A stretch of DNA of 63,501 bases from Clostridia bacterium. Its GTDB lineage: Bacteria; Bacillota; Clostridia; TANB77; CAG-508. Both the position numbers and the translations under genes were made by a program. The stretch covers positions 1-63,501 of the forward strand of contig JAAWMH010000014.1 in assembly GCA_022798335.1 (NCBI GenBank). The letters are read 5' to 3'. Each line of letters begins with the position of its first letter. The stretch's first letter is position 1. The notes under the pieces are model-generated. The model did no database searches and had not been told where the DNA came from. It worked only from the letters and a program-made list of their open reading frames with translations. Shown here piece by piece: positions 37,627 through 47,167 of the stretch.

Positions 37627-39421
37627 TTATTTAATCTTAGCTAGTTTTAAAATAATATCATTTAATTCATTTTCCAGGCTTTTCATTTCTTCTCCACTTA
37701 GCTCAGATGCAGTTTCTAACTGTTTTAATATTTTATTTCTTCTATCAACTAATTTTTCTTTTTCATAAATATTAATTAAATCTTCTAGTGCTTTACTAAT
37801 ATCTGTAATTTCAAAGTCATATGCCATAATTTCAGTAATATGACTTATCATTTTTTCTTCTTCAAACCAATCTAAAATATGATTAGTATTAATATTTCCC
37901 TTTTCTAATTCTTCATACAGCTTTTTTAAAATCTGTTTATTTAGTTCATCTTTAAAACTTTCTAAAGTAACTACTAATTTTAATTTTTCATATGCTTTTT
38001 CAGTTTCGTTGATAAGTAAATAAATAACCATATTTTCTCTTTTTAATATTGCTTCTGAAACCATTTCTTGTTTTTCTTCTTTTACTACTTGCGCTGCAAT
38101 TACTTTCTTTTCTAGCTTTTTACTACCAGAACTGTCTTTATACATCAACTTATTGACTTCTGCCCAAATTGCCTCTTTTGAAATTTTATATTCTTTTGCT
38201 AATTTATCAACATAAATTTCTCTTTCCATTTGATTTCCTATTTTAGCTAAAATCTTTGCTATTTCATTTAGAAATTTAATTTTGTCATTTGTGTTTTCAA
38301 TATTTAGTTGTTTTTTTAAAACTTTTACTTTAAATTCTACTAAAGAAATGGCACTTTCTACGCATTTTTGAAATCTTTCTGGTCCATATTTTACTACATA
38401 TTCATCTGGGTCTTTTGCACCTTCAATTTGTAATACTCGAATATCGCATCCTAAATTTTGCAAAATTTCCATTCCTCTTAAAATTGCTGCTTGTCCTGCT
38501 CCATCAGCATCATACCCTAAAATTACTTGCTCACTATGTCTTCTAAGTAATCTACCTTGTGCCTCTGTCATAGCAGTTCCGAAGTGATGCAACTACATTA
38601 GTAATTCCTCTTTGGTATAATGATATCGCATCCATATAACCTTCTACAATAATAATTCTTTTAGTATCAAATTTTTTAGCTACATTTAATCCAAATAAAT
38701 TTCTTCCTTTGCTGTATACTATATTTTCTGGTGAATTTATATATTTAGGCTTGCTATCGTCTAATACCCTGCCACCAAATGCAATTACTCTTTCTCTAAC
38801 ATCTTGTATTGGAAACATAAGTCTTTTACGAAAACTATCCATAAATTTTCCATCCTGTGTTCTTTTTATTAAACTAGAAGCTAACATTTCTTCTTCTGTA
38901 TAGCCTTTTTGCTTTAATAACTGATATAATTCATCAAAATTTGCGCTATACCCTATTAAAAATGCTTTTAAGGTACGATTATCTAACTTTCTTTTTTTTA
39001 TATACTCTTGTGCTAGCTTTGAACTTGGCTTGTACAAATTTTCATGATAAAATTCAGCAGCAATTTTATTAATTTCATATACTTTTGTTTTTAATCTTGC
39101 TGTTTTATCATTTTCGTAGTTTTCTAATGTTGGTAATTCTATATTAGCTCTATTGGCTAATACTTCGATGGTATCTTTAAAGTCTAATCCTTCTATTTTA
39201 CTAACAAAGTGAATAACATTTCCACCTGCTCCACAGCCAAAGCAATGAAATATTTGCTTGTCTGGAGAAACAGCAAAAGAAGGAGATTTTTCATTATGAA
39301 ATGGACACAACCCAAAAAAATTTCTCCCACTTCTTTTTAATGTAACATAACTTGCTATAACATCTACAATATCATTGCTTGTTCTAATTTCTTCAATTAA
39401 TTCATCACTATATCGTACCAA
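37627..39421 (-). CDS. dnaG: DNA primase DnaG (extra C at 38581)
   Basis: This enzyme makes RNA primers at the fork and is essential. It has the CHC2 zinc domain (LCPFHNEKSPSF, FHCFGCGAGG), the catalytic core and TOPRIM (IIIVEGYMDAISL), and a C-terminal DnaB-binding region. The frame breaks inside TOPRIM at 38581: an extra C on the minus strand precedes GGA in NVVASL-GTAMTEAQ. Skipping it gives one frame of about 597 residues to 37627, continuing ILGYDADGAGQAA with the metal-binding acidic residues. No second dnaG is visible. Confidence 0.95.
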
Positions 39422-39516
39422 TTTTGGACTACCTTTCTATATACTATTATATTATTCGACATAAAGTGGATAAATCCTTCTATCCTATTTGACAATTTTT
39501 TTCTTTTAAACACAAT

Positions 39517-39540
39517 AAAAAGACGATTTTTTGTCGTCTT
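39517..39540 (-). terminator. Terminator of carD
   Basis: AAGACGA and TCGTCTT form the stem, followed by T residues on the minus strand. Confidence 0.7.
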
Positions 39541-39563
39541 CTTGCTTCTTTTGTTTATGTAGT

Positions 39564-40130
39564 TTAATTATTTTCGTCATCAAATGGAATAAATTTATTT
39601 ACTACACTTGTATTTAAATCAATTTGGTCATGTGGAGTTCTATATTCTGTAAATGATAAATTTATTTTATTATCGATAAGTTCTTCTACTTCATCTTGAG
39701 TAGCATGTTCTGCTAAAACAAGCTCACTTACTAAAATTTGTTTTGCATTAGAAAGCATTTTTTTCTCTCCTGTTGATAGTCCTTTTTCTTTTTGCTTAAA
39801 ACTTAAATTTCTTACAACATCTGCTACTTCATAGATGCTTCCACTTTTCATTTTTTCCATATTATCTCTATATCTTTTGTTCCAATTTTGAGCCATTTCT
39901 GTTTCATCTTCACCCAAAATCGAAATTACTTTTTCTGCTTCTTCTTTTCCAATTACATTTCTAACACCAATTTGCTCTGCTCTATTAGTTGGCACCATTA
40001 CTTTTACCTCTCCTGGCATTTTAATAATGTAATATGCTTGACTTTCTCCTAAAATGTTTTTTTCTTCTATGCTATCTATTGTTCCAGCTCCATGCATTGG
40101 ATATACTATTTTGTCTCCTATATTAAACAA
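39564..40130 (-). CDS. CarD/CdnL-family RNA polymerase-binding regulator
   Basis: The 188-residue protein has an N-terminal CarD/TRCF-like Tudor domain (FNIGDKIVYPMHGAGTIDSIEE) that binds the RNA polymerase beta subunit. A helical C-terminal domain (about 70-160) contacts promoter DNA. Such proteins stabilise open complexes, often at rRNA promoters. The acidic tail after residue 165 is extra. It is preceded by GGAGG and followed by its own terminator. Confidence 0.92.
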   Translation of the reverse strand: MFNIGDKIVYPMHGAGTIDSIEEKNILGESQAYYIIKMPGEVKVMVPTNRAEQIGVRNVIGKEEAEKVISILGEDETEMAQNWNKRYRDNMEKMKSGSIYEVADVVRNLSFKQKEKGLSTGEKKMLSNAKQILVSELVLAEHATQDEVEELIDNKINLSFTEYRTPHDQIDLNTSVVNKFIPFDDENN

Positions 40131-40226
40131 TGCAAGTCCTCCTTTCTAATTTGCAAAAATTATATTATTACAGTTAGTTAAGAAAGGTTTTATTTCTCTT
40201 CTTCAACCACAGTTCTATTATACTAC

Positions 40227-40262
40227 AAAAATTGGCAAAAGTCAAAACTTTTACCAATTTTT
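40227..40262 (-). terminator. Terminator of dut
   Basis: AATTGGCAAAAG and CTTTTACCAATT form a stem with one mismatch, flanked by A and T runs. Confidence 0.6.
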
Positions 40263-40272
40263 TTTTAAGTTT

Positions 40273-40734
40273 CTATTTAGTAGTAGATCCAAATCCGCCT
40301 TCTCTTTTGCCTTCAGCATTATCATCATCTACTACATAAAATTTTTGAAAAATAGCTTGTCCTATTGCTTCTCCTTTTTTAATTTCTACATCTTCTGATT
40401 TTGTGTTATAAAAAGCAAACATAAAATGTCCATCATTGTCAGGGTTTTCGTAATAGTCTGCATCTATAATTCCTACACTATTTGCCATTACTAATCCCTT
40501 TTTCTTTGGGTTAGAACTTCTATTACATAACATTAAATATTCATCTTCTTGCATATATGCCTTTAGTCCTGTTTTCACAAGTGTTGGAGCTTGCCCTAGC
40601 TTAAAACTTGGTATTATGCAATCTTCTGCTGCTTCTATATCATATCCTGCTGAATATTTCGTTTTACGTACTGGTAAATTAACTTGTGCATTTTCAAATC
40701 CCTTTGCTATTTCAAATCCTCTCATCTTTTTCAT
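40273..40734 (-). CDS. dut: dUTP diphosphatase
   Basis: The protein, about 153 residues, has all five trimeric dUTPase motifs in order. They are AGYDIEAAED, LCNRSSNPKKKGL, VGIIDADYYEN with the catalytic Asp, GEAIGQAIFQKF, and the P-loop-like end REGGFGSTTK. It hydrolyses dUTP to dUMP. I chose the ATG at 40734 after AAGGAAG. A longer frame to 40761 only adds a Lys-rich stretch containing the binding site. Confidence 0.92.
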   Translation of the reverse strand: MKKMRGFEIAKGFENAQVNLPVRKTKYSAGYDIEAAEDCIIPSFKLGQAPTLVKTGLKAYMQEDEYLMLCNRSSNPKKKGLVMANSVGIIDADYYENPDNDGHFMFAFYNTKSEDVEIKKGEAIGQAIFQKFYVVDDDNAEGKREGGFGSTTK

Positions 40735-40998
40735 TTTCTTATCTTCCTTTCTTTTTATCATTCCATTTTAGTTTTGGGAATTTTTTTAATATCATAAAAA
40801 AAATACTACCTATACTATAATATCAAATTCCTAAAATTACAATAAAAATGGACTGTCATTCTTCGACATTTTAAGTTAACACATTTTTATTATATTATAC
40901 TTTTTTACAAATGTCATCTTATTTTTTTCGTTTTTTCACATTATTTTCTTTGTCGAATAAAATATAATAAATGCTAGATTTTATTTAGGAGGTTTTAC

Positions 40999-41230
40999 AT
41001 GCATAAGATAGCTTTAAATACCTTAGCTCTTAATACTTGTGGACAAATAGATGAGCTTTGTTGTACAGGATCTATTCGTAGAAGATTATTAGATTTAGGT
41101 CTTGTTAAAAATACGAAAATCAAACCAGTTTTTGTAAGTCCTAGTCGGAGACCCTACTGCTTATGAAGTTCGTGGTAGTGTTATTGCACTACGTATAGAA
41201 GATAGCCAAAAAATTAGTGTTCTAATTTAG
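40999..41230 (+). CDS. feoA: Ferrous iron transport protein FeoA (extra C at 41146)
   Basis: The small SH3-like protein that activates FeoB is 76 residues after correction. It shows TLALNTCGQIDELC, IRRRLLDLGLVKNTKI and the end EVRGSVIALRIEDSQKISVLI. One extra C at 41146 precedes GGA in VSPS-GDPTAYEV, a position that is Gly in the family. TAGGAGG precedes the ATG and feoB begins 45 bases after the stop. Confidence 0.92.
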
Positions 41231-41274
41231 AACACTTTTTAAATTTATTACATAAAATAAGTTGAGGTGATTTT

Positions 41275-43435
41275 ATGGGTCTTACTGCCAACTCTACAGG
41301 AAAGCAAGTAAATGAGAAAGATATTTTTGAAAAAGCTATTCGGCTGTGACTATACTATTGCTATTGCAGGAAATCCTAACGTTGGAAAATCTACTATTTT
41401 TAACAATTTAACAGGTATGCATCAACATACTGGTAATTGGCCTGGAAAAACAGTTGCTAATGCCAGTGGTATTTGTCATTTTCAGGATAAAAACTTTTTA
41501 CTAGTAGATATTCCTGGTACGTATTCTTTAATGTCTCATTCTGAAGAAGAAGAAATAGCAAGAGACTATATCTGTTTTGGAAATCCTGATGCTACCGTTG
41601 TTATTGTTGATGCTACATGTTTAGAGAGAAACTTAAATTTAGTGTATCAAATAATGGAAATTACACCAAATATAGTTTTATGTGTTAATTTATTAGATGA
41701 AGCAAAATCCAAAGGAATTTCAATTGATTTTGAATTGTTAGAAAAAGTACTCGGAATACCTGTAGTAGGAACTATTGCACGAAAAGAAAAAACTTTAAAA
41801 AAACTAATGCAAAAAGTTTATGAAGTTGCCCGCCGGAAACCTAAAGCCTACTCCTCATAAAATTCAATATCCTAGAGTTATTGAAGAATGCATTGAGCTT
41901 TTAACTCCGACTATTTCTGAAAAACTACCAAAAGGAAAAAAATATTTAACTAGATGGCTATGTTTAAAATTAATAGATGGCGACCCTAAAATTTTAGCTT
42001 CACTTTCTAAAAATTTAGATTTTTCGTTACTAAACAATTCTGAAATTAACCTAAAATTAATTGCTATTAAAGCAAAACTTTCTAATGAAAATATACAAAA
42101 TACGGATAACTTTCGAGACCAAATAGTTTCTAGTATTGTTTTTGAAGCAGAAACTCTAACTTCTGATGCTTGTACATTTGAAAAAGATGCTTATAATGAA
42201 AAAGACAGAAAAATAGACAAAATTTTAACTTCTAAAAAGTTTGGTATTCCTATTATGGTTGCCTTTTTAGGACTTATTTTTTGGATTACTATTATTGGTG
42301 CAAATTATCCTTCTTCACTTTTATCTAATTTATTTAATTGGATTAAAGATGGTATTTTGTACTTATTTGATTACATGCATTTCCCTCCATGGCTTACTGG
42401 CATTTTAGTAGATGGTATTTATACTACTCTTACCTGGGTAATTGCCGTTATGCTCCCACCTATGGCTATTTTCTTTCCTCTTTTTACATTAATGGAGGAT
42501 TTAGGTTATTTGCCTAGAATTTCTTTTAATTTAGATAAATACTTTAAAAAAGCTTGTAGCTCTCGGAAAGCAAGCATTAACCATGTGCATGGGTTTTGGC
42601 TGTAATGCTGCTCGGTGTAGTGGGTACTCGAATTATTGATTCTCCAAGAGAAAAATTAATTGCTATTTTAACTAATAGCTTTGTTCCTTGTAATGGAAGA
42701 TTTCCTTTTTTAATTACAATAGCTACTATTTTTATAGGTAGTTTTTTTGCTAATAACTTTGCTTCTTCTTTTATTTCTACCTTTGTTGTTTTATGTGTGG
42801 TTTTGCTTGGTATTTTTATGACTTTGTTCATTTCTAAATTACTTTCTAAAACCATTTTAAAAGGTGTGCCATCTTCTTTTATGTTAGAACTTCCACCTTA
42901 CAGAAAACCTCAAATTGGTAAAATTTTAATTCGTTCCATTTTTGATAGAACTTTATTTGTTTTAGGAAGAGCCATTTGTGTTGCTATACCTGCTGGTCTT
43001 ATTATTTGGAGCTTTGCTAATATTCATATTGGAGATATAAGTCTTCTTACCTATGTAGCAAATTTTTTAGATCCTTTTGCTAAATTAATGGGGTTAGATG
43101 GATATATTTTAACTGCGTTTATTTTAGGTCTTCCTGCTAATGAAATTGTACTTCCTATTATTTTAATGAGTTATATGCAAAAAGGAATTTTAGTAGATTT
43201 AGAAGATACTTTCCAAATTGGACAAATTTTAATCCAAAATGGCTGGACTTTACTTACAGCTATTAATGTTATGATATTTACTCTTTTACATTTTCCATGT
43301 AGTACTACTTTAATGACTATCAAAAAGGAAACTGGAAAATGGAAATGGGCTAGAATTTCATTTTTGCTTCCTACTGTTTGTGGCATAATTCTTTGTATGA
43401 CAACTACTGGCGTTTGGAACTTATTGAGACATTAG
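41275..43435 (+). CDS. feoB: Ferrous iron transporter FeoB (four extra C sites)
   Basis: This GTP-gated Fe(II) transporter is 718 residues after correction. It begins MGLTANSTGKQ after GAGGTGA. The G domain (AGNPNVGKSTIF, VDIPGTYSL, NLLDEA), an NFeoB helical domain and two Gate membrane domains follow. The frame needs a +1 step four times: 41341 (KAI-GCDYTIAIAG), 41834 (VAR-GNLKPTP), 42564 (CSS-GKQALTMCMGFGC) and 42613 (NAA-GVVGTRIIDSPRE). Each has an extra C before GGC, GGA, GGA or GGT, and each restores strongly conserved sequence. The last residues are encoded by a REP-like palindrome. Confidence 0.95.
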
Positions 43436-43455
43436 GGACAGTCCCCAATGTCTCA
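43425..43455. repeat. REP-like palindrome, copy 3, overlapping the feoB stop
   Basis: TGAGACATTAGGGA pairs with TCCCCAATGTCTCA around CAG. It supplies the last codons and stop of feoB and lies against the convergent ecfT end. It is nearly identical to copy 2. Confidence 0.8.
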
Positions 43456-43456
43456 T

Positions 43457-44020
43457 TTATAAATCATATCCCTTTTCGAGTAATGCCTCATCTATTTCAT
43501 TTACTCTTTTAAAGGTAGATAAAAATAGTTTTTGTAATATAATTTTCATATTTTTCACATTAAACTGTATTCCTTTTGCCTTACATGCTTCTTTTACTTC
43601 TGAATATTCTTTTTTCAAAGTTGGAACCATAGAAATTGAAATAGCTACTAATATTTCAATTTCTTGCACATTTACCTTAAAATATTTTAATGGTGTGCAT
43701 AACATAGCAATTGCTTTTGCTAAGTCTCTTACGGTTGTTGTTTTTGCATAAATATAAGTAATATTACATACTAGTAATAGCTTTGCTCCTACCCATAATG
43801 CTTCTATTTTATCTCCTAATAAGTAATTAATTATTACTGTAAATAATACAAATGGTACAAATTTCAAAAGATTTTTTACAGTTTTTATAAAGTTTACTTT
43901 TGCCCAAAACATAATAATTAAATTGATTATTAAAACAGCGAATACTACTGCATTATTTGGCATAAAAAAGATAGCTGTAGCATATAAAATAAATGCCAAA
44001 AATTTTGTTATGCTTTTCAT
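43457..44020 (-). CDS. ecfT: ECF transporter transmembrane (T) component
   Basis: The 187-residue protein has four to five hydrophobic helices and a C-terminal cytoplasmic coupling region. That region carries the two short Ala-Arg-Gly-like motifs, here CKAKGIQF and DEALLEKGYD, that contact the ATPase. Its start overlaps the ATPase gene by 4 bases. It couples ATP hydrolysis to the folate-binding S component encoded two genes upstream. Confidence 0.85.
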   Translation of the reverse strand: MKSITKFLAFILYATAIFFMPNNAVVFAVLIINLIIMFWAKVNFIKTVKNLLKFVPFVLFTVIINYLLGDKIEALWVGAKLLLVCNITYIYAKTTTVRDLAKAIAMLCTPLKYFKVNVQEIEILVAISISMVPTLKKEYSEVKEACKAKGIQFNVKNMKIILQKLFLSTFKRVNEIDEALLEKGYDL

Positions 44021-44832
44021 GATTTTAGCCTTTCTGTTAACTTTTCGGTTAATTCTTGTATGGTATATTTTTCTACTTTTAGATTAATTTCATTTTGTTT
44101 TAGCTGAGCTAGAATTTCTAAGATAGTAGGCAATTTTATTTCATATTTTTTCAAGATATTTGCCTTTTCTACTAATTCCTCTTTTTTTATTTCTTGCACT
44201 ATTTTTCCTTTTTCTAAAATAAGAATTCTATCTGCTAAGAGCATTTCATCTGCTAAATTAGTTATACATATTATTGTATAGCCCTGTAACTTTAATTCCT
44301 TTATAATTTGATATATCTTTTCTTTTCCTAAACTGTCTATCATAGTAGTTGGCTCATCTAAAATAATATATTTAGGATGCTTAGCTAAAATTTCTGCTAT
44401 CATAATCCTTTGTTTTTGCCCTAAAGATAAATTATATAAATCTTTTTCCTTAAATTCTTTCATTTCTACTTTTTCTAAAGCTTCTTCTATTCGTTTTTCT
44501 ATTTCTACTTGCTCTAATCCTTTTAAAGAAAAAGCTATTTCGTCTTGTATTTGGTTAAAAATAATTTGATTATCGGGATTTTGAAATACAATACCAACTT
44601 TCTTTTTTATTTTTTCTCTATCCTTTTTTTTAGATATTTCTAAATCATCTATTAGAATACTACCTTTTTTTAATTTCATAATTCCAGCAATTAATTTTCC
44701 AATAGTAGACTTTCCTGACCCATTTTTTCCAACAATTGCCAAGATTTCTCCTTCTTTTATTTCAAAGCTTAAGTCTTCTAATACCTTGTCGTTATCTTTA
44801 TATTGAAATGAAACATTTTGTACTTTAATCAT
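44017..44832 (-). CDS. ecfA: ECF transporter ATPase component
   Basis: The 271-residue ABC ATPase has Walker A GKNGSGKSTIGK, Q-loop VFQNPDNQI, signature LSLGQKQRIMIAEIL, Walker B YIILDEPTTM and a C-terminal ECF-specific extension. Only one ATPase gene is present in this operon, where group II systems usually have two; it may form homodimers or pair with a product from elsewhere. It overlaps ecfT and follows folT by 5 bases. Confidence 0.92.
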   Translation of the reverse strand: MIKVQNVSFQYKDNDKVLEDLSFEIKEGEILAIVGKNGSGKSTIGKLIAGIMKLKKGSILIDDLEISKKKDREKIKKKVGIVFQNPDNQIIFNQIQDEIAFSLKGLEQVEIEKRIEEALEKVEMKEFKEKDLYNLSLGQKQRIMIAEILAKHPKYIILDEPTTMIDSLGKEKIYQIIKELKLQGYTIICITNLADEMLLADRILILEKGKIVQEIKKEELVEKANILKKYEIKLPTILEILAQLKQNEINLKVEKYTIQELTEKLTERLKS

Positions 44833-44837
44833 TTTTA

Positions 44838-45377
44838 CTATTCCTCTACTGGTTCTCTTATATATTTATCAAATGGTTTTCTTAATACTTTTTCTAAGAA
44901 TAAAATAACGACTACATGAATTGGTATCATAACTAATTGTTTTACAATTCTAGTACTTAATAATACCCAAAATGCTTTTCCTGCTGTAATACTTGTCCAC
45001 AAAGTATTTAGTCCCATATTTACAATGACTGCTACTAAAGTTGTTGCAATGATTAATCTTACAATAAATTGCTTGGTAGTATAACTATCTTCTTTCTTTT
45101 TGTATAATAGTATTCCATAAATGAATGCTGCTACAGCAGTACTAATGGTATAACCTACAAAATAAGGACCTGTTGGAAAAAGGGTTGCACCAATTAAATC
45201 TCCTAATACATTTAATAAAATAGTCCATTTTGGTCCTAGCCATATTGCACATAACATAGTTGGAACAAAAGCAAAACTAATTTTCATAATAGGTGTTTTA
45301 ATTGACAAAAACCTTGATAAAATAATTAACATTGCAAGCAGTATAGCTACTAGTATAATTTTTTTGTTCTTACGCAT
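44838..45377 (-). CDS. folT: Folate-specific ECF transporter S component FolT
   Basis: The 179-residue protein has six membrane helices. The N-terminal MRKNKKIILVAILLAMLIIL is followed by KISFAFVPTMLCAIWLGPKW, a typical S-component pattern. Folate specificity is supported strongly by the tetrahydrofolate riboswitch upstream. It forms an operon with ecfA and ecfT. Its ribosome binding site AAGGAG lies in the right arm of a leader hairpin. Confidence 0.9.
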   Translation of the reverse strand: MRKNKKIILVAILLAMLIILSRFLSIKTPIMKISFAFVPTMLCAIWLGPKWTILLNVLGDLIGATLFPTGPYFVGYTISTAVAAFIYGILLYKKKEDSYTTKQFIVRLIIATTLVAVIVNMGLNTLWTSITAGKAFWVLLSTRIVKQLVMIPIHVVVILFLEKVLRKPFDKYIREPVEE

Positions 45378-45383
45378 AACAAA

Positions 45384-45420
45384 AACTCCTTTCTTTTTTC
45401 CACTAAAAAAGAAAGGAGTT
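45384..45420 (-). promoter_or_regulatory. RBS-sequestering leader hairpin of folT
   Basis: AACTCCTTTCTTTTTT pairs over 16 bp with AAAAAAGAAAGGAGTT. One arm contains the folT Shine-Dalgarno AAGGAG, and T residues follow. Formation would block translation and could also terminate transcription. It lies between the riboswitch aptamer and the start codon, so it is the likely expression platform. Confidence 0.85.
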
Positions 45421-45447
45421 CACAAAATTAACTTCCCTACATCTTTA

Positions 45448-45544
45448 TTAGCGGAATGCGAAAATAAATACGCAAGTATTTGTACTTTTGCCCTAGCAGC
45501 AACTTCCCGTCTGCTAAGTCTTTACGATTTATTTTCTACTCTAA
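45448..45544 (-). promoter_or_regulatory. Tetrahydrofolate (THF) riboswitch aptamer
   Basis: Read on the minus strand, the conserved THF blocks appear in order: GAGTAG, CGTAAAG, GACGGGAAGTTG, GGGCAAAAGTAC and GCATTCCGCT. Helix P1 is TTAG/CTAA, a long P2 is AAAATAAAT/ATTTATTTT, and P3 is CTTAGCAG/CTGCTAGG. The family regulates folate transport and synthesis genes, and folT is directly downstream. Confidence 0.9.
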
Positions 45545-45591
45545 TAGAATATATTCTAACATAATTCTGCATTTTTGTATATAGTTTTTAA

Positions 45592-46482
45592 TTAATTTAA
45601 TGCACCACTCATAATTCGGTATTTAAGAGTAGTTTTCCAAATTTGCTGTAATTTTTCGAAATTCTTATCTGGTTCTAGCAAAAGATTTGCTAACTCATCT
45701 AGCTCTTTGTATTCTTTTTCTGATAGTTCAAATTGTTTATCTTGAATATACTTTGGCATGTGCAAAAATATAATTTCATTATTCATTAAAGAATGAAAAT
45801 CATAAAAAAGTTGTCTTATTGCAGCTTTAATTCCCAATGTTGGTGGATCAGAAGCATATAAAATTTCCTCATTTTTATATTTCTTCTTTCTTAGTGCTAA
45901 ATAAGCTTCTGCACCAAATAAAAACTTATTTCTTGGAATATCATTTAAATCAAATCCCACTTCATGCTCTGGGCAGTGCATATCCGCATCAACTAATTTC
46001 CATCTATTTTCTTTTTGGTCATAATATTCTGTAATCCAATGGTCATAATAAATTCCATCATAATGGATATATTCAGCAAATCCGCACCTAACTCTTGCTG
46101 CTATTCCTTTAGCTTTAAAAATACTAGCTAGCAATATTGCTTGTCCTCTACAAGTAACATGTACTTTATTTTTTGCCTCTCTCGTTATAGTATAATGATT
46201 ATCCTTTCTTAATAATTCTGCTATTATACTTTGCGCTGTTGGAAAAATATCATCTTCATATTCTAATCTTGTAATGGGTACCTTCGTCATATTTCCCCAA
46301 AAGCACTCTTTTTTATTTCTAATCTCTTTATCTTTAAAGACTACTGGATGAATTATTTGCATTCGTTGTAATACACATAATTTTTCTATATCGTCTGGTA
46401 AGTTTTTAGCAAATTCTTCATAATATCCTAAATCAGTATAAGTACTAGTCTGTTTATAAAATTCTAATATTTCTTGTTTCAT
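45592..46482 (-). CDS. Transglutaminase-like cysteine protease-fold protein
   Basis: The 296-residue soluble protein has a transglutaminase-like core. The Cys is in VHVTCRGQAILLASIFKAKG, the His in YYDHWITEYYD and the Asp in WKLVDADMH, in the spacing of the papain-like triad. No signal peptide is seen, so it is probably cytoplasmic. The substrate is unknown. I chose the ATG at 46482 after GGGAG; the longer frame runs back into the nitroreductase end. Confidence 0.75.
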   Translation of the reverse strand: MKQEILEFYKQTSTYTDLGYYEEFAKNLPDDIEKLCVLQRMQIIHPVVFKDKEIRNKKECFWGNMTKVPITRLEYEDDIFPTAQSIIAELLRKDNHYTITREAKNKVHVTCRGQAILLASIFKAKGIAARVRCGFAEYIHYDGIYYDHWITEYYDQKENRWKLVDADMHCPEHEVGFDLNDIPRNKFLFGAEAYLALRKKKYKNEEILYASDPPTLGIKAAIRQLFYDFHSLMNNEIIFLHMPKYIQDKQFELSEKEYKELDELANLLLEPDKNFEKLQQIWKTTLKYRIMSGALN

Positions 46483-46505
46483 TGTATCTATTCTCCCTCT
46501 ATTTT

Positions 46506-47054
46506 TTATGATTGCCACTCTAATATTTCAGTTAACTTCTTTCTTGGTCTTTCCTTTGGGGCTTCATTAGCATATCCTATAGAAATAGCTGAAACCACTT
46601 CCATATCTGCATAGCCAACCAATTTTGCAATTTCTTGTTGTGTATATACAATATCTCTTATCCAAAGAGAGCCTACCCCTAAGTCTTCTGCTCTTAGGCA
46701 AATATGTTCTATTGCTCCGCCTATTGATAATAAGTCTCCTGTTCTCCAATTTTCATCATATTGTTTTAATACTAATATTAAAATAGGAGCTTGCTTCATT
46801 ATTTTAGCGGTTTGTTTAACACTACTTCCTTTTTCCTTATTGAATTTTACATTATCTTCCCTTTCTATCATCATATTTGCAATTTGATTTTTTATCTCTT
46901 CTTTTACTATTAGAAATTTCCACGGCTGTCTATTTTTAGCAGATGGTGCTAATCTTGCACATTCTACTAATTCTTCTAGTATTTCCTTTGAAACTCCTTC
47001 TTCTTTATATTTTCTAATACTTCTTCTATTTTTTATTACTTCTTTTAATTCCAT
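46506..47054 (-). CDS. Nitroreductase-family flavoprotein
   Basis: The 182-residue FMN protein has the family start IKNRRSIRKYKEEGVSKE, APSAKNRQPWKFLIV, and the C-terminal GVGSLWIRDI and SIGYANEAPKERPRK. Such enzymes reduce nitro or quinone compounds with NAD(P)H. The physiological substrate is unknown. It lies upstream of the transglutaminase-like gene on the same strand and may be co-transcribed. Confidence 0.88.
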   Translation of the reverse strand: MELKEVIKNRRSIRKYKEEGVSKEILEELVECARLAPSAKNRQPWKFLIVKEEIKNQIANMMIEREDNVKFNKEKGSSVKQTAKIMKQAPILILVLKQYDENWRTGDLLSIGGAIEHICLRAEDLGVGSLWIRDIVYTQQEIAKLVGYADMEVVSAISIGYANEAPKERPRKKLTEILEWQS

Positions 47055-47120
47055 TTTTGCCTCCTTAAAATTTTTTTCTAATTTAGTTTATATCACACTT
47101 TTTTCTAAATAGAAAGTAAT

Positions 47121-47155
47121 AAAAAAACTAGCTGCACTATTTAAGTACAGCTAGT
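47121..47155 (-). terminator. Terminator of the DUF4097 gene
   Basis: ACTAGCTG and CAGCTAGT form the stem; a run of seven T follows on the minus strand. Confidence 0.8.
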
Positions 47156-47167
47156 CCTAAATCCCTT

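Noticed and set aside
43425..43435. feoB C-terminal Leu-Arg-His as functional sequence
   Set aside because: These codons come from the inserted REP-like palindrome and are not part of the FeoB family end.
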